Of a stretch of DNA of 64,000 nt, positions 20,414-32,896 are shown one piece after another (position 1 is the first letter of the stretch; every line of letters starts with the position of its first letter). Under the pieces are notes generated by a model that worked only from the letters and a program-made list of their open reading frames with translations, ran no database searches and was not told where the DNA came from. The position numbers and the translations under genes are program-made. The DNA is from Leucocoprinus leucothites (taxonomy: Eukaryota; Basidiomycota; Agaricomycetes; Agaricales; Agaricaceae), in the NCBI GenBank assembly GCA_013368445.1, contig JAACJO010000018.1, positions 372,001 to 436,000 on the forward strand, read 5' to 3'.

Positions 20414-21567
20414 CTAGTCTGCTCCTTGTCGTTGAACGAGAACTTTGACGCCTACACGGTCAATAATGACGATTTCAGTGGAGAAATTGCTGACGAGCTT
20501 GACCAGCATAAAAATCTTCTCTACATAGTAGCTCTGGATGCTGATTGTGAAGATTTGCGGGGGCTGAGAAGGGCAACCAGCGAGAGACTTCAGGGCTGGT
20601 ATAATTGTTTCCTGGGGGACATTCAAGGTCAAGAAGTTTCCCCAGTATAGGACCAGTCTTTCTAAACGTGGGCAATGCAGGCGGTGATGCATGGAGAAAT
20701 CATGGTCACACTTTACGTCGAGAGTGAGGAAGCGGAGGTTCGGCAAAGTGACTTGATCACCAGCCCAGGTTGTATGAGGTGAGCAGGTTGGTCGCATTTG
20801 ATGTTTAACAAAGTAGCGGAGGCACAATGAGCGAAGATCGGGAAATTTTGCATCCATCTAATCGGACCTTTTAGGGTAAGCTGGTCCAGTTGTTCCCAGG
20901 AAAGAGCGGGAATTAGAGAGCCAAGGTTTCCCGAAGTACGCCAGACCAACTGTTTAAGGGATGAGAGTTTCCCTAGGGCCTCGATGATTCCCCAATCCTT
21001 GGTGCTAGGCCTGTAAAAGTCATCGATAAGCTTGATCTCGACATTTTCCAGGTTATCTGCCCTCGAAAATGGAACATGCACCAACTTCCCCCAGGGCAGT
21101 TCTCCAGCTGGACCCCTATCTTGAATAACGATAAGGCGCCACCACCGACGGATATGTAAAGAAAGTATGTCGATGACTTTCTCGAGGTATTTCGCCTGAG
21201 TCTTTTTGGGAAGGAGCTTTCTCTTCGACTCCCAGAAAGAGGCCTGAACGTGAATTTTGAGTGGGTGCATCCCCGATCGTTCGGCGTGGAGTTTGACAAG
21301 GTTTGCTGGAGGAAATGCCGTGATGGTATCGACAAATACTAAGCTCCATAGAGGCTGATACGAGGTCGCAATGTCTCCCCAGTACCGACAGACAGAACAA
21401 ATACTGGCTCGTATATTATAAAAAACTTCGGGATATTGGTTTCCATAAGTTGAGGTAACAAAAATTCCGGCCAAAACTTCGGTAGGGAGCCTAGCAATTT
21501 GTGAGATGCAAAAGAGATAAGCATTTCAAGCTCATCGAGATCGAGGATAGGAGGTGTACTTTTCCAT
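20414..21567 (-). CDS. F-box / LRR-type protein, probably frameshifted
   Basis: A likely start at 21567 (MEK) splices by an intron of about 100 bp to LPTEVLAGIFVTSTYG, an F-box core, followed by SVCRYWGDIATSYQPLWSLV and a leucine-rich tail. It is a paralogue of the neighbour at 21943-23235. The conserved LRR reading changes frame near 20735-20790: upstream DNA codes LLNIKCDQPAHL, while LPNLRFLTLDV and CPRLERLVLYWG lie in another frame. A 50-nt GTGATC...TAAAG segment could be spliced out in frame, rescuing an ORF but losing one repeat. So it is either a decaying gene or one with an unusual intron. F-box proteins recruit substrates to SCF ubiquitin ligases. Confidence 0.6.
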
Positions 21568-21942
21568 TACTGACTATCTGAACTGGTCCTGATTTTCGTT
21601 CTGAGATGTTACTAGAAGAGATACGTCGATATGCTGGAGTATTGCCGCCAGGGTTGGGTTCTGGGATTATCGATGGGAAAGGAAGAAAGGGCAGAATGTT
21701 GAACGCGCTGTTTCAAATATTACTTTCCATCACATTTATACATAACCTGTACAGTTTATGTAATGACAGTATGTTCCAATAACTCCTAAGGATGCAAGAC
21801 AGAATATTAAACAAATACGACATTCCGATTCACTTTGCAGAGTCCGTTCATAAGCGCATACTGCACCATAAACACACAGCTTCCACCGTGCTTCGAGAAT
21901 TTGAGCATCTTCAAAGAATCCATTGACTATAATTTTCAAAGT
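21568..21942. other. Intergenic between the two F-box genes
   Basis: Promoter side of the first F-box gene and 3' flank of the second. Nothing else was recognised. Confidence 0.45.
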
Positions 21943-23235
21943 TCAAAGTAATAACTGCGGGTTCACACTTACGATATCCCGCAACTCGGGATTTTTTTGA
22001 AGGGTGTTGACACTCTCAGGATCAACCCAGCCCACGAACAAGGAACCTCTCGCGTCCGCTCGTAATTTCCAACTACGAGCTTTTTCTGGTATATGCTGGG
22101 CAAGATTAGCTTCGATTTCGGAGATAATGGCACTTGTGGACGTTGAATAATCACTGAAGACTCTGATGTTGAAAGTAGGGATTTTGACGAGGGTGGACAC
22201 AGTGAAGATCATCGGCAGCAACTTGTTTGGCATGCACTGTGCGTGAATTTGTAAGAAGTGGAGTGGGTAGTGGCTGAATACCCTCAGGGAAGAGAGAAGA
22301 ACCTCTTCCGCTGAGGCCTGTGATGCCCAGTATTTCGAGCTGAGAATAAGGACTTGTAGCCGTGGGCAGTGCCAGAGATAAGACACGACGCCAAAAATTT
22401 CTGTCCCATTCGAGCTGAGATCAAGGGCACGGAGGTGGGGAAAGGACAAGGTACTCGGTGCCATACACACGAGGCCAAGCGATTCGCATTGAATCTGCAT
22501 GGTGACGACTGAAGTGCAGCAGGCAGCAAGAGCAAGAGCATCATCCCAGAAACTAAGACATTCGAAGCGGAAATGCGTCAGTTGGCTCCAGGGAAATTTG
22601 CGCAGGATAGCCGTATGGTTAAGTTCTGGCGAGCTCCAGCTAAGCCGCCTGAGGGATGAAGCTTTGCCAATAGCCTCAATGACTGGCATTTCGATGTCAT
22701 GTATGGTCATACCGGCGTTCTCCAAGGCGTCGGCTTGTTCAAATGGTATGGATAGTAAAAGCTTGAGTGCGTCGCTGCTCATTGTGTGTACTTGTTTGAA
22801 TACAAGTGACTTCCATCGATGGAGGGAGGGGAGGAGGACTCCAAGAAGGCCATAGAAATAGGTGATCTGTTCATGATCGGGTAGTCTTTTAGAAGGCGAA
22901 TAGCGGCCTGGTAGCGGCTGAAAGGAAATTTTGAGAGGATAGCTTCCCGATCTTTCTATGTACAGCCCAATCATGGCTATTGGGGGCCAGGCAATTGTAA
23001 TATTGGCGGATATTGAAGCCCACAGAGTCGTGTGAGGGATTGCAACGTTCCTCCAACGACAACAAACTGAGGATACGTTGGCACGTCGCATGTATGGGTT
23101 CCTGAAATTTCCATCGTCACAGTATGTTGATAATACGAAAATATCGGCTAATATTTCGTTAGGAAGTATGTTGATCGACGAAGTCCTTTGAGAGTTGAAC
23201 TCGGAGTATCTGAAGTCGTCAGAATGAGATGTCAT
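21943..23235 (-). CDS. F-box / LRR-type protein
   Basis: A single uninterrupted 430-aa frame. An N-terminal F-box (INILPNEILADIFVLSTYC, residues about 21-39) is followed by the typical basidiomycete sequence VSSVCCRWRNVAIPHTTLW and leucine-rich segments (SFPHLRALDLSSNG, CPRLQVLILSSKY). Such proteins are SCF ubiquitin-ligase substrate adaptors and form large, fast-evolving families in agaricomycetes. It lies tandem to a related gene downstream on the same strand. No defect is seen. The target substrate cannot be inferred. Confidence 0.8.
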   Translation of the reverse strand: MTSHSDDFRYSEFNSQRTSSINILPNEILADIFVLSTYCDDGNFRNPYMRRANVSSVCCRWRNVAIPHTTLWASISANITIAWPPIAMIGLYIERSGSYPLKISFQPLPGRYSPSKRLPDHEQITYFYGLLGVLLPSLHRWKSLVFKQVHTMSSDALKLLLSIPFEQADALENAGMTIHDIEMPVIEAIGKASSLRRLSWSSPELNHTAILRKFPWSQLTHFRFECLSFWDDALALAACCTSVVTMQIQCESLGLVCMAPSTLSFPHLRALDLSSNGTEIFGVVSYLWHCPRLQVLILSSKYWASQASAEEVLLSSLRVFSHYPLHFLQIHAQCMPNKLLPMIFTVSTLVKIPTFNIRVFSDYSTSTSAIISEIEANLAQHIPEKARSWKLRADARGSLFVGWVDPESVNTLQKNPELRDIVSVNPQLLL

Positions 23236-24160
23236 GATTGAAATGGGTATGTGTATCTCACCCCCCCATAATCAATTAGCGGTTCGTGTGGTTTGCAGTT
23301 TGTCGATTGCTGGTGTGCTTTTGGTTTGTGGCTCAAACCAAGGAAGGCTGAACGTTTAAATTCGTGATGATCATGACATGATTATTCCCCCTAACATCGG
23401 TTTCAAAACGGCTGCCAGCCGAAATTCGTTCCCACGGGTTTGAACCCTTCTGGGCTTCAACTTTTCAGCCCATTCAGGTGAAGGCCTAATGACCGAACAA
23501 TTCGCCACCTGTATATTCTCTAATATAGCATACATTTGAAAACGATTGCTGCTGATTTTGACTTTTTTGAAAAACACTGTCGAACTCAAAAGGCAATAAA
23601 AGGCATCCTGTCATCTGTGGAGATAGAACAAACGGTACACCAAACCACCCCATACTTTCAATGACTAAACTCTGCCTTTCAGGCACCCTTGAACTGAGCT
23701 CGTCAAACAAAGGGATATTCAATAGGTTTAACCATAAGCCCCATAAACTCGAGGTACGGCTGGAGGGATCCCTCAATCCTCCGTCAACCCCACAATATCG
23801 ACATGTCCTCTATTGACCGACTCCTACTCTGTGATTTATTTGTAACCCGGGCTCCAGCGCCTATCAGTATATCATAAGAGAGTTCATAATACATGATAAG
23901 TACACGATTGCCTCTAGCAATACTATGTCCAGTCCGAAAAGTACATTATAGGCGTCACTAAGCTAACGATCAAGATGATCAAGAGTCTTTACAGACGTGG
24001 ATATTTTCAGGGCTTCCAGCCTACTTATGCAACGGTGCGAGTGTGCCCAGAGCACACGATGAGGATGAATAATACAAGCGTGGATCTACTGAGAGAGAGA
24101 ATAATGAGTTCTGAAATTCGAAGAGAAAAAACATTCGAGATGTATAGTTCACGAACCAGA
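23236..24160. other. Intergenic, nothing recognised
   Basis: Upstream of F-box gene 2 and downstream of the acidic protein gene. Only small unsupported frames. No repeat was noticed. Confidence 0.45.
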
Positions 24161-25537
24161 TCAGAAAGGAGAAAATCTTCCAGCAGAAAGCGGGCGAGAG
24201 AAATTTGGACTGCTCCTGCATCCAGTAGTACAAATAATAGAAGAATCATCAGCTGTGTGCCACTGGTTTACCTCTGGACCACTTGTCCCTGATCGCAACC
24301 AATAGCGAGCCTCCGGAATTAAGTCTCGACTTGATTTGATGCGAATGAGGTCATGGTTCGGCGATGCTGTTCGGGCGTCATGGGAATTGTCGGACTTATT
24401 ACAGGTAAACGTGGTACACATCGAGTTCGGCGAGTCCGGGAAGGCGACTTTCAATGACGCCAGCAAATCAACAAGGTCCTCTGTCACTTCCTTGACGCGA
24501 CAGAGTGATGTGTCCACAATTATGTCTTGGCCTGTTAAGCAAAGCGGTTAGAAAGGAAGCAAGGGGTTAGAAAGGAACGGTCAAACCTTCAGGGGGAGGG
24601 GTGGGAGAGTGCTCAACTAGTTCGGGTACGCGAGCCAGCACTTGAACTTGGTCGACCGAACATACTTCCTCGACCTCCTTAACACCTGGAATGTCCTCTA
24701 ATCCTTCATCCTCGTCCATTTCCTTGATAGTGTTCGGGAGCTTGTGGAGCCACACAAACTCAATAGCGAATTTGAGCCAGCGATGTGAAGGAATCTCCGG
24801 ATCATCCTCGTAAATACTCTCGTCACTACTCTGCTCGACTTCAAACATAGTTTCGGCGAGATCATCGTCAGCAAACATTTCGGGATGCCCCTCCCATTGA
24901 TCTCCTTGGCCGATGCCGTCCTCCGCAACCTCGACTGAGTCAAACTGAGTGCTCTGGGTAGCACTGACATTCTCGTAAAACCCGTTTCTCGTTTGCTCTC
25001 TCTCCACATGAGATATATCGCTCTTGCAAGCTGCGTTCGACCTTTCCTTGTCACCAGACGTAGCGGAGGACTCCAGAGAGTGATCCAAGCTTGAACGATC
25101 GTCGTCCGAGACGGACTCTGATGACGGGGAGGAAGCGCGATCAATAGCGGTAGATATATCAAACATGTTGTGGGTTAGAACTCCTAGGCCGGGATCTTCT
25201 TCGACTGTCCTCTGGGGTACAGGTTTATTGGGTAACGTTGATGGTACATATATCGTCGTGCGAGGACTATCTGTCTCAGGAATCTTCAGAGTATGAACGG
25301 GTCGCTCGTCGAATGAACCTGAAAAGAAATATTAGAGAATATTTAAGACTTGAGAATATACGTGAGAGTGTAATATAACGCACTGGATTTGGCTATGATC
25401 TTGGCCCCGGATCCAACAACGCCGAGCTCCAGGTCGACGGTCACGACAGGCGAGTTCTCTGAGCGGCCACATACTTTAGAAAAGAAGGAAGCGATAAATG
25501 AAAAGAATGTGGGTAGGATACCGCATATCCAAGACAT
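24161..25537 (-). CDS. Acidic protein of unknown function with N-terminal hydrophobic segment
   Basis: Three exons inferred. Exon 1 (start 25537) encodes SWICGILPTFFSFIASFF, a hydrophobic stretch that could be a membrane anchor or signal, then KSS. An intron of about 60 bp ends in TTTCAG near 25322. Exon 2 encodes DERPVHTLKIPETD and a long acidic, Ser-rich, probably disordered region including FDISTAIDRASS. A second intron (about 24535-24588) leads to QDIIVDTSLCRVKEVTEDLVDLLASL and a C-terminal tail whose end (stop at 24161) is uncertain. All joins are in phase. I recognise no domain. Confidence 0.55.
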
Positions 25538-26229
25538 AATGGGAGGGGCTCATGAAAGAGGTTTGGGAGAAGAGGCGCAGTTATACGGAGACGTGTGGTG
25601 GCTGACATGGACACTTGGCCAAAGAAAGGTGGAGTTGAGTCGGGCCAGCGCACTGAGTTATACAAGAATAATGGGAACATAAGAGACAGGTTTTGCTTTT
25701 AATGTGTTAGGCGACATCATATTGCTTGGCTGAGTGCGATAAATTGAACGAGCAGAGCCGACGATTCAAGAATTCGTATACACGTATGCCGCAGCTGGCG
25801 TTGCTGAATAATACCACTTAATGACTGCTGTGACTGTCATTAGGCTGACGAATGTCCATTGTTAAGTTGGAGCATGCCAAACCGACGAGTAGGCGGACGG
25901 GTGTTGTGCGGGACATCATGGAAAGGCGGTTGCGAGACGGAGCCACGCATCAGGCTTCATCTTGTCAAAGTTGTAGACAGGCACATAGGTTCGCATAGTT
26001 TCATTTTTCTCCGACGTATGGACATTATTTTGCTGAAGATTTTAAGGAGGTGGTGGGAGTAGACTTGAAAAAAGCGAAGAGTACCGCACAGGTCGTATGG
26101 GGTTCGTTCGGATCAGGTGTCCGAAAGTTTAAGGTCCGAAGCCTGACTCACGTTCACCAAACACAACCAAGCAGCTCATTTCTTTGATCCAATCGAAAAT
26201 AGAAATGTCATTCAAGTTATCGCATCACG
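25538..26229. other. Divergent intergenic region upstream of THR4
   Basis: Separates the starts of the acidic protein gene and threonine synthase. It holds the TGACTCA element at 26144-26150. No other gene is supported. Confidence 0.5.
26144..26150 (+). promoter_or_regulatory. Gcn4/Cpc1-type site (TGACTCA) upstream of THR4
   Basis: An exact TGACTCA, the general amino-acid control element bound by Gcn4/Cpc1/CpcA bZIP factors, lies 80 bp before the threonine synthase start codon. The function of the downstream gene makes it a plausible real site rather than chance. Confidence 0.65.
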
Positions 26230-28116
26230 ATGAAGTACTTTTCAACAAGAGGAGGCAGTCAAAAACTCTCATTCGAAGATGTAAGTTGGATATGTATGAA
26301 TAGTTGTCTCCAAATCTAATGATCCACAGACCGTCCTTGCAGGCCTCGCGCCTAACGGTGGCCTTTATATCCCAGAACATATACCCCAACTACCGTCCGA
26401 CTGGAAGACTAAATGGGGCTCATATTCGTTTGTTGATCTATCTGTCGCGGTTCTTTCCCTCTACATTTCACCTGAAGAGATCTCTCAGGAGGAGCTGCGA
26501 AGTTTGGTCGAGAAATCCTACAAGACATTCCGCCATAAAGATATTACCCCTCTTGTGAAGCTCGAAGACAAAAAATTCATTCTCGAGCTGTTCCATGGCC
26601 CCACTTTCGCTTTCAAGGACGTTGCTCTGCAACTACTTGGAAATCTCTTCGAATTCTTCTTACTTAGAAGGAACGCGAGAAAGGCAGCAGGAGAGGAGCA
26701 GGAGAAGCTGACGGTCGTTGGTGCCACAAGTGGAGACACTGGCAGGTATTTAACGACTCATCAAATAAACATAGGAGCAAAATACTTAACAAATCCATAG
26801 TGCCGCTATCTATGGCCTTCGAGGCAAATCCAACGTATCCATTTTCATTCTTCACCCGAAAGGACGCGTCTCCCCAATTCAAGAGGCTCAGATGACGACT
26901 GTCACTGACTCAAATGTTCACAATGTTGCGGTTAAGGGCACGTTCGATGATTGCCAGGTATTAAAGAAATCTCCGACATTTATCCGTCTCGCCAGATCAC
27001 TGACTATGATTCGTCAGGACATTGTAAAAGCACTCTTTGCTGATCGAGCCTTCAACGCAAAACATCGGCTGGGCGCGGTCAACTCCATCAACTGGGCTCG
27101 AATCCTAGCTCAAACCGTTTACTACTTCCTCTCCTATTTCCACGTACAAAGGCATCTTCCAGCCGGCACTTCCATTGATGACATCGAAATTCAATATGTA
27201 GTGCCGACTGGAAACTTCGGAGACATCTTGGCCGGATATTATGCAAAGTGTATGGGTCTTCCTATGGGCAAGCTCGCAGTCGCAACTAATTCCAATGATA
27301 TCCTCGCACGTTTCTGGAAGAGCGGGCGTTACGAAAAGGTTGATTCCGACGAGCTTCCGGTAACAGACGGCCAGCAAGCCACTGATGCCAGCGGAGTGAA
27401 GGAGACGCTCAGCCCTGCTATGGACATTCTTGTTTCGAGTAACTTCGAGAGACTACTATGGTACCTCGCTTACGAGAATGCTACCGGCTCGTCTGACGAG
27501 CAAAAAAGAGTCAACGCATCTGCGACTCTTGATGGATGGATGAACAAAGTCAAGATTGATGGAAAAGTCCAGGTCCCAATACCCGTATTGGAAACTGCGC
27601 GTCGAAACTTCGTTGCCGAGAGAATTTCCGATGAGGAGGTAAGTGTCCTCTTGCCATGATCATCATTATACCGATATATGGCCTTTTCAATTGAATTGAC
27701 CTTTTTATAAATAGACGCTCGACACCATTCGCAAACACTTTGGCACTCAACCATCTTATGTTGCTGATCCTCACACCGCTGTTGGCCTGGCCGCAGCAAG
27801 CATCATTTCCTCTAACAAGTAAGCACCTACCCTTTGGAGATATCGATCAGATAGGCTTATCCCAATGGTCTCTTTTCCACTCTCAAGTTCCCCGAAAACC
27901 TACCAGATCGTTCTCTCTACGGCACACCCCGCAAAATTCTCAGAAGCTGTCTCGCACGCACTCGAAACGGCATCAGATTTTGACTTTGATCGAGATGTGC
28001 TTCCATCTGAGTTCCGTGGATTGTTGCAGAAGGAAAGGAGAGTCATTCAAGTCGACCGGCCAGACGTCAGTCTTGTCAAAGAAGTCATTGAAAAGATTGC
28101 TACACAGGTCACTTGA
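26230..28116 (+). CDS. THR4: Threonine synthase
   Basis: Five exons: 26230-26280, 26330-26745, 26801-27638, 27715-27818 and 27888-28116. They total 1638 nt, or 545 aa, in one frame. The enzyme converts O-phosphohomoserine to threonine with PLP. Signatures are MKYFSTRGG at the N-terminus, GLAPNGGLYIPE, the PLP-lysine motif HGPTFAFKD (Lys about 113), VGATSGDTGSAA, IFILHPKGRVSPIQEAQM, QYVVPTGNFGDILAGYYA, ATNSNDIL and DPHTAVGLAA. It ends with the C-terminal STAHPAKF segment. Length matches fungal Thr4 (about 515-550 aa). All introns are GT-AG and no lesion is seen. Confidence 0.95.
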
Positions 28117-29402
28117 TACCTTGGTATTCTTGTTGTATAGATCATGGACTTATTCAATTACATGTTTGGATATAAGATGTCGAATAGATGATCAATATCT
28201 GCATTCATATTTTGTGATAATCAACTCATACCATGTCCATAAGCGACATGAACTGAGTGAACACTCCTCAAGGCCTCATGAGCGAACTAAACCTACCTCC
28301 TTGTGGTCCACTCCCTTGTCGGGCAATCCGGTTTTCTGCTAACTTTCCCCGCAAGCCGAACTCCTAATGCGCACTCCTCGGAGAGCTTACTACCGAGCTT
28401 TGATTTGAATGTCTGACCGAAGAAGCGGTTGAGCCATCTCACGAGTTCGTATTTATTAGTCACCCCTAACCGTCGTTTGACATCCCGAAGCGACTTGAAA
28501 GGTCAGAAACGCCGATCTTCAAATGTAGCAACCCTCCCATCAATGGGGCCCACACTTTCATAAACTGCTCGTCAAACCTGTCGTCGTCTGCACAACCAAT
28601 TTCACCCGTATCCCCAAGGATCAGCTGTCGGAGCGTTGTCTGGACCAATTAGGGGACGTTATCACGATTGAATTGCAGTGTTGATGGATGCAAGTTTAAT
28701 TATACCCTTGACACAAATCACAGATCAGGCTGATTTAGGTTTTGCACACATTCATGGACAATCACCTCGCCAAGCTGGCTGCAGGCTACAGAACGAAGGG
28801 AAAAAAGAATTTTCTTAGCACACTTTTGACCTCAGTTGCCGTTCTCCATTCCCGGGGGTTGCCCAGCCGGCCGGTACGGTTTTGGCGAGTAAATGTATGA
28901 AAGGGAGTGACAATTCAGCATGCATCCTGCCCAGCAATTTTACTCGGAACCAGGTCAGAGCAGTTGGCGTCCCTAGAGAGGTACGTATAGACCGCAGGCA
29001 TTGTAAATCACGTAGCGAACGGTTAGAAAGCCAGAGATAAAACATGGAGACGAATATGAACTAATCTAGCCTTTCCATCGATACCCGGCCCTACGACTGA
29101 GTCTCTCCATCATAGTTGCCGTAACAACGCTCTGTTATCCCTAAACCCCTAAACCCGCCTCGCCTGGCTGGAGCACAGGTACTCAGCCCTTGGTATCTTT
29201 TGTGCAAGCGTGTACCGGGTCTAGGAGCCCCGGTTGCATGTTGGGGTGATCGGCCATCTGTGGCGCAAGAAGTGCACCAAATTTATGTTTTGGTGAAGCG
29301 TGAAGGGTCGATACCAGTAACACAAACGTCTAGGGCCATCGAGAGGGTAGAGTAGAATGAAATGCCAGTCTCCGTATAGTCGACTACCGTGGCAGGGACT
29401 CG
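28117..29402. other. Intergenic, nothing coding recognised
   Basis: About 1.3 kb between the convergent ends of THR4 and the helical-protein gene. It includes a short telomere-like tract CCCTAAACCCCTAAACCC at 29139-29156. Small frames have no support. Confidence 0.45.
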
Positions 29403-30785
29403 CTACAAAGAAGACGCAGACAATGAGCCGTTGTGCCGGTGCCTGAGTACCAAGTTATGACTCACATTTTTCGTAGGATTTTTCAGCCAATGGTATATAT
29501 CTGTCGAGTCTGCGAGGAATCTCGCCCAGATACCCAAAAACAGACTAAGCCCAGACTCCAAGGTAGTAATTTCCTCGATAGTCAATGTAGAGAGGGAAAC
29601 TTGCGCCGTACTGAGCTTATCTCCTTTACCGAAACAAAGCTGTGTAGAATATAGAGCATGTGCGACCTCGTTGCGCTTTTCTAATTTAAAAAGCAATAAG
29701 CAAGGTTCTCAGTCGTGTGGGAGATATTACTAAACACTTACGATCAAAAGAATCATATGCTGCACCAACGGGACCGGCCAGCGCCTGTAGAAAATACCTC
29801 ATGAGCGGCATGGCCTGGTGGCGAACTGAGCTCGGACTTACAAGTTTCTGATGTGAAAGCTTGGATCTCGTCGACCTCCTTCCACATGATGATCCAATGC
29901 GCATCACTGCGTGAACGAGGTGGGTGGGGTCAGGATTTGACAAGCGTCCATTCTACGAGAATAATCAGGCTCCGGCTCATAGTTTCTCTGAAAACCGACT
30001 AACCGAAGCGGAAAGGCTAGTCGCAGAAGTAAGCATACGAACGGACATCAGACCGAAATATGAGGATAACTTACTCTCGCATTATCCCATCTAGCTCATG
30101 AATCTTGCCTGACAGCTCGCGCAGCTCCTTTTGCCCCATTTTGGTTTGAAGGCTCGTAAATTTCGCGAATTCAGTATGAAAAGAGGCGAGAACAGCGCTT
30201 AGGCGCATCGCATGCTCAACCAAGGAACGTATATGGTTCGCATGGTCCGCCGAGATCTAAGAGTGACACCTCTCAGTAAAGGGGATGGCACATGACAGGA
30301 AATGCTTACCGTCATGAAGGAATGAAGGACCTGCATAAGCTCTCTATCCCGTGCAGCTGCCATAGGTAGAATTGTATTACAAAACACTGAAAAATCGGCG
30401 ATGATGTGAGTGCGTGTTACCCCGAAACAGGAGAACAGCGACTTACTCTTGAGTCGACCAGAGATGTTGCCGGCGGTGGCTCTAAATTGCCATAATAGCT
30501 CGGAAAAGTCCTAGACAGGCATTTAAGAGAGGTCAACAAAAAAAAATCCGTAATGATGCGTACTCGTCGTAAGCTGTCCCATCTTGGTCTGAGAGGCACC
30601 GTCAGGCCTAGCATGTCAATGGAATGAACCATCTTTGAGATGGACTCGAATTTATCCAAGATATCCAGCAAAGTCCTCGCGAACGTCCTGCAAGAGTCTT
30701 CAACGTCTCTTTGTACATCCCTGTCGACCAGGCCACGGGCTGCTTCGCTGTAGGAAAGAACCTTGGGTTTGGTAGAGTAGGACAT
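29403..30785 (-). CDS. Predicted helical protein of unknown function
   Basis: At least six exons. The start is at 30785 (MSYSTKPKVLSYSEAARG). Exon joins are in phase: LRPRWDSLRR to DFSELLWQFRATAGNISGR, then LKMFCNTILPMAAARDREL, ISADHANHIRSLVEHAMRL, FHTEFAKFTSLQTKMGQKEL, a short ALAGPVGAAYDSFDR exon, and EKRNEVAHALYSTQLCFGKG followed by ITTLESGLSLFLGIWARF. Total is about 370 aa. The sequence is rich in amphipathic helices and heptad-like Leu spacing, so a helical-bundle or coiled-coil fold is likely. I recall similar unnamed agaricomycete proteins but no assigned function. The 3' exon and stop (29403) are tentative. Confidence 0.6.
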
Positions 30786-32896
30786 TTTGAAGTGTGAGGA
30801 AAGAGGATGCCGAAACTCGATGCAATGAGAGGAGGAAACATGCGAGAGGGTTCTTATACTACATTCCCCGAAGGCACGGGAAATTTAGACGAAAAGAAAG
30901 CGAGCTTTGGCTTGTGTGATGACACGAACTCGGGCAAACAGACTCTGTCCCGGAATTGGCAGTAGGGCTGTGTCGTTCACAGACGCGTAAGGGTTCTCAT
31001 GATCGCTTGATGTAAGTTCACCTAACTCTCAGATCCAGATGAGATGAAATGAGATGATTGCAGAGGCGTCGGTACCCTATTCGTGAATAGCTGGCAGCAC
31101 GCTGTTAGGAAATTGTATGAAGACCGGACATAAAATTTCGAGTGCTTACTGTCACGATGCTCCATTACTCCAGGCCTCCGTCACGACAGTTGTAGTCATC
31201 GGGTGCAGAAGCGCGATTGGTTCCACTTCGCCTCTTGCGTCTGCTCAGTGGTACTCAGCAAAAATAGTCTAGTCGATACATGACAATCCACGTCGAGGTG
31301 TTGGCAGCTCTTTTCCATGACATGGCCATTCAGGCGACATATGGGCATCCATCCCCGTTGTCTCCTCCGCTACACGTTGTCGTGGCAGAAGGTGTGATGC
31401 ATGTTCCGGGAAGAGTCCCATTTGTCGGTTGCGGATCTGTTGGAATGGGCCAATTGAAGCAATCGTGGGTTGAGCCGAATATGTTCATCAGGGGCGTGAG
31501 AACTTAAGCGGCATGAATAAGCACCCTGAGAGCGCTCATTTGATCCACCGATACCCTTTCTTCATCTTCTCCGGCAATGAGCTTGCCACTACCGGCTGGG
31601 CTCCTCTAATGGCTCATGAAAAATCAATTACTCTCTCTCGCACCGAGCCTAAATCCGACCTCTAAGCCTTCGAAAACACACTTCCATGATTCCACCTCTT
31701 CTGATCTATCATTCAACCTGTCGTGGAAGGTCTTCCGTCACCCTAGGCTGCGGATCAATCACCAACTTCTCATCAAATAACGGAACGCTGACTCAGTGTG
31801 CACAGTTCGGCGTTCCTGTCGAGTTCTGATGCGCTGTGAACCTCACAGATCAGCACTCTTCTGGTTAACAGCTGGCTGAGCAGAACCTGTTGAATGCGTA
31901 TTCATTCTCCGGAGATCCTGGATCATTCTTTAGTGGAATGTACAAATGTTTGTATTTCTCGATTTTGAAGTAGGCCAAGTCTCATCGTCAAAATGACAAG
32001 CCATCACCCTACCTCCACGGAAATTGATGAAAGATAATTCACTAGCTTCCGAGACAGCACGCGTAGTTCATTGCAGGCACACATTTATTGTACCTTAGAA
32101 CTCAATTGCGGCTCAAAATTTCCGCCTCTAATACAAACGCCCTGGAAAGATGTTGAAATGGTACAAATGACAAACTCCTCTCCCCGTTAGCTCATGATTG
32201 ATCCGTTTTCTCGCCCGTCTACGGTGCAACTATGTGATACGGCGATTTGGGGTAAAGGATTGAACGACTCGACCCCGAAGGGCTCAGTTGAAAGCTTCGC
32301 GGGAGTCCGTATTCCTACGACCAGTCCTTTGGTATTGGTCGGAACAGCAATTCTGCGAGCAATTCCATTTCCCCGAGAGAATATCGTCGGGCATTCATCA
32401 ATGAGATAATTGTTGACATTATCGGTAAACACTTGCGTCGAGTATCCTGGCGCCCGCATGCTACTGTATTGACGAGTGCTTCATCACAACCTCGAAGATG
32501 TCGGAACTCGCAAATTATGTCACTGTTTGTTATAGCAGCAACTAGAACTCTGACTTACAGCCTTAGCTAGTCCCGAGGTCAGACAGTGAATCGAAATAAG
32601 TCAACAAACTGCGGATAGCGAGGTACCATCACCGTGGATCCCCCATGATTCATAGAATGGAATGGGTATAGTGCCATCAAGAACCAAGCCACAGTATTCC
32701 AGCGTTCAATCGAAGACAATTCTTTGATGCCCGCGGTTTATCAACAAACGCTAGCCGAAACTTCACTGATCCATATTGATTAGCTGGCACTTGTTCAACT
32801 AGCCGACAACCTTGCAATTTGTAACCATCTGTTCACCACACCATACGGAGTGTTTCATCTCTTCTCGTTTACTAGTTCGCCTTGCAAACTTGTTCT
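30786..32896. other. Long intergenic region, nothing recognised
   Basis: About 2.1 kb between the helical-protein gene and the left edge of the second tandem duplication. Several short frames exist on both strands, without domain signatures or paired copies elsewhere in the window. Confidence 0.45.

Noticed and set aside
29139..29156. Telomere-like CCCTAAA tract as a former chromosome end
   Set aside because: Only two and a half units; chance or a minor repair scar is as likely.
32187..32459. Overlapping sense and antisense ORFs in the 30.8-32.9 kb gap
   Set aside because: No motif, no splice pattern and no second copy supports them.
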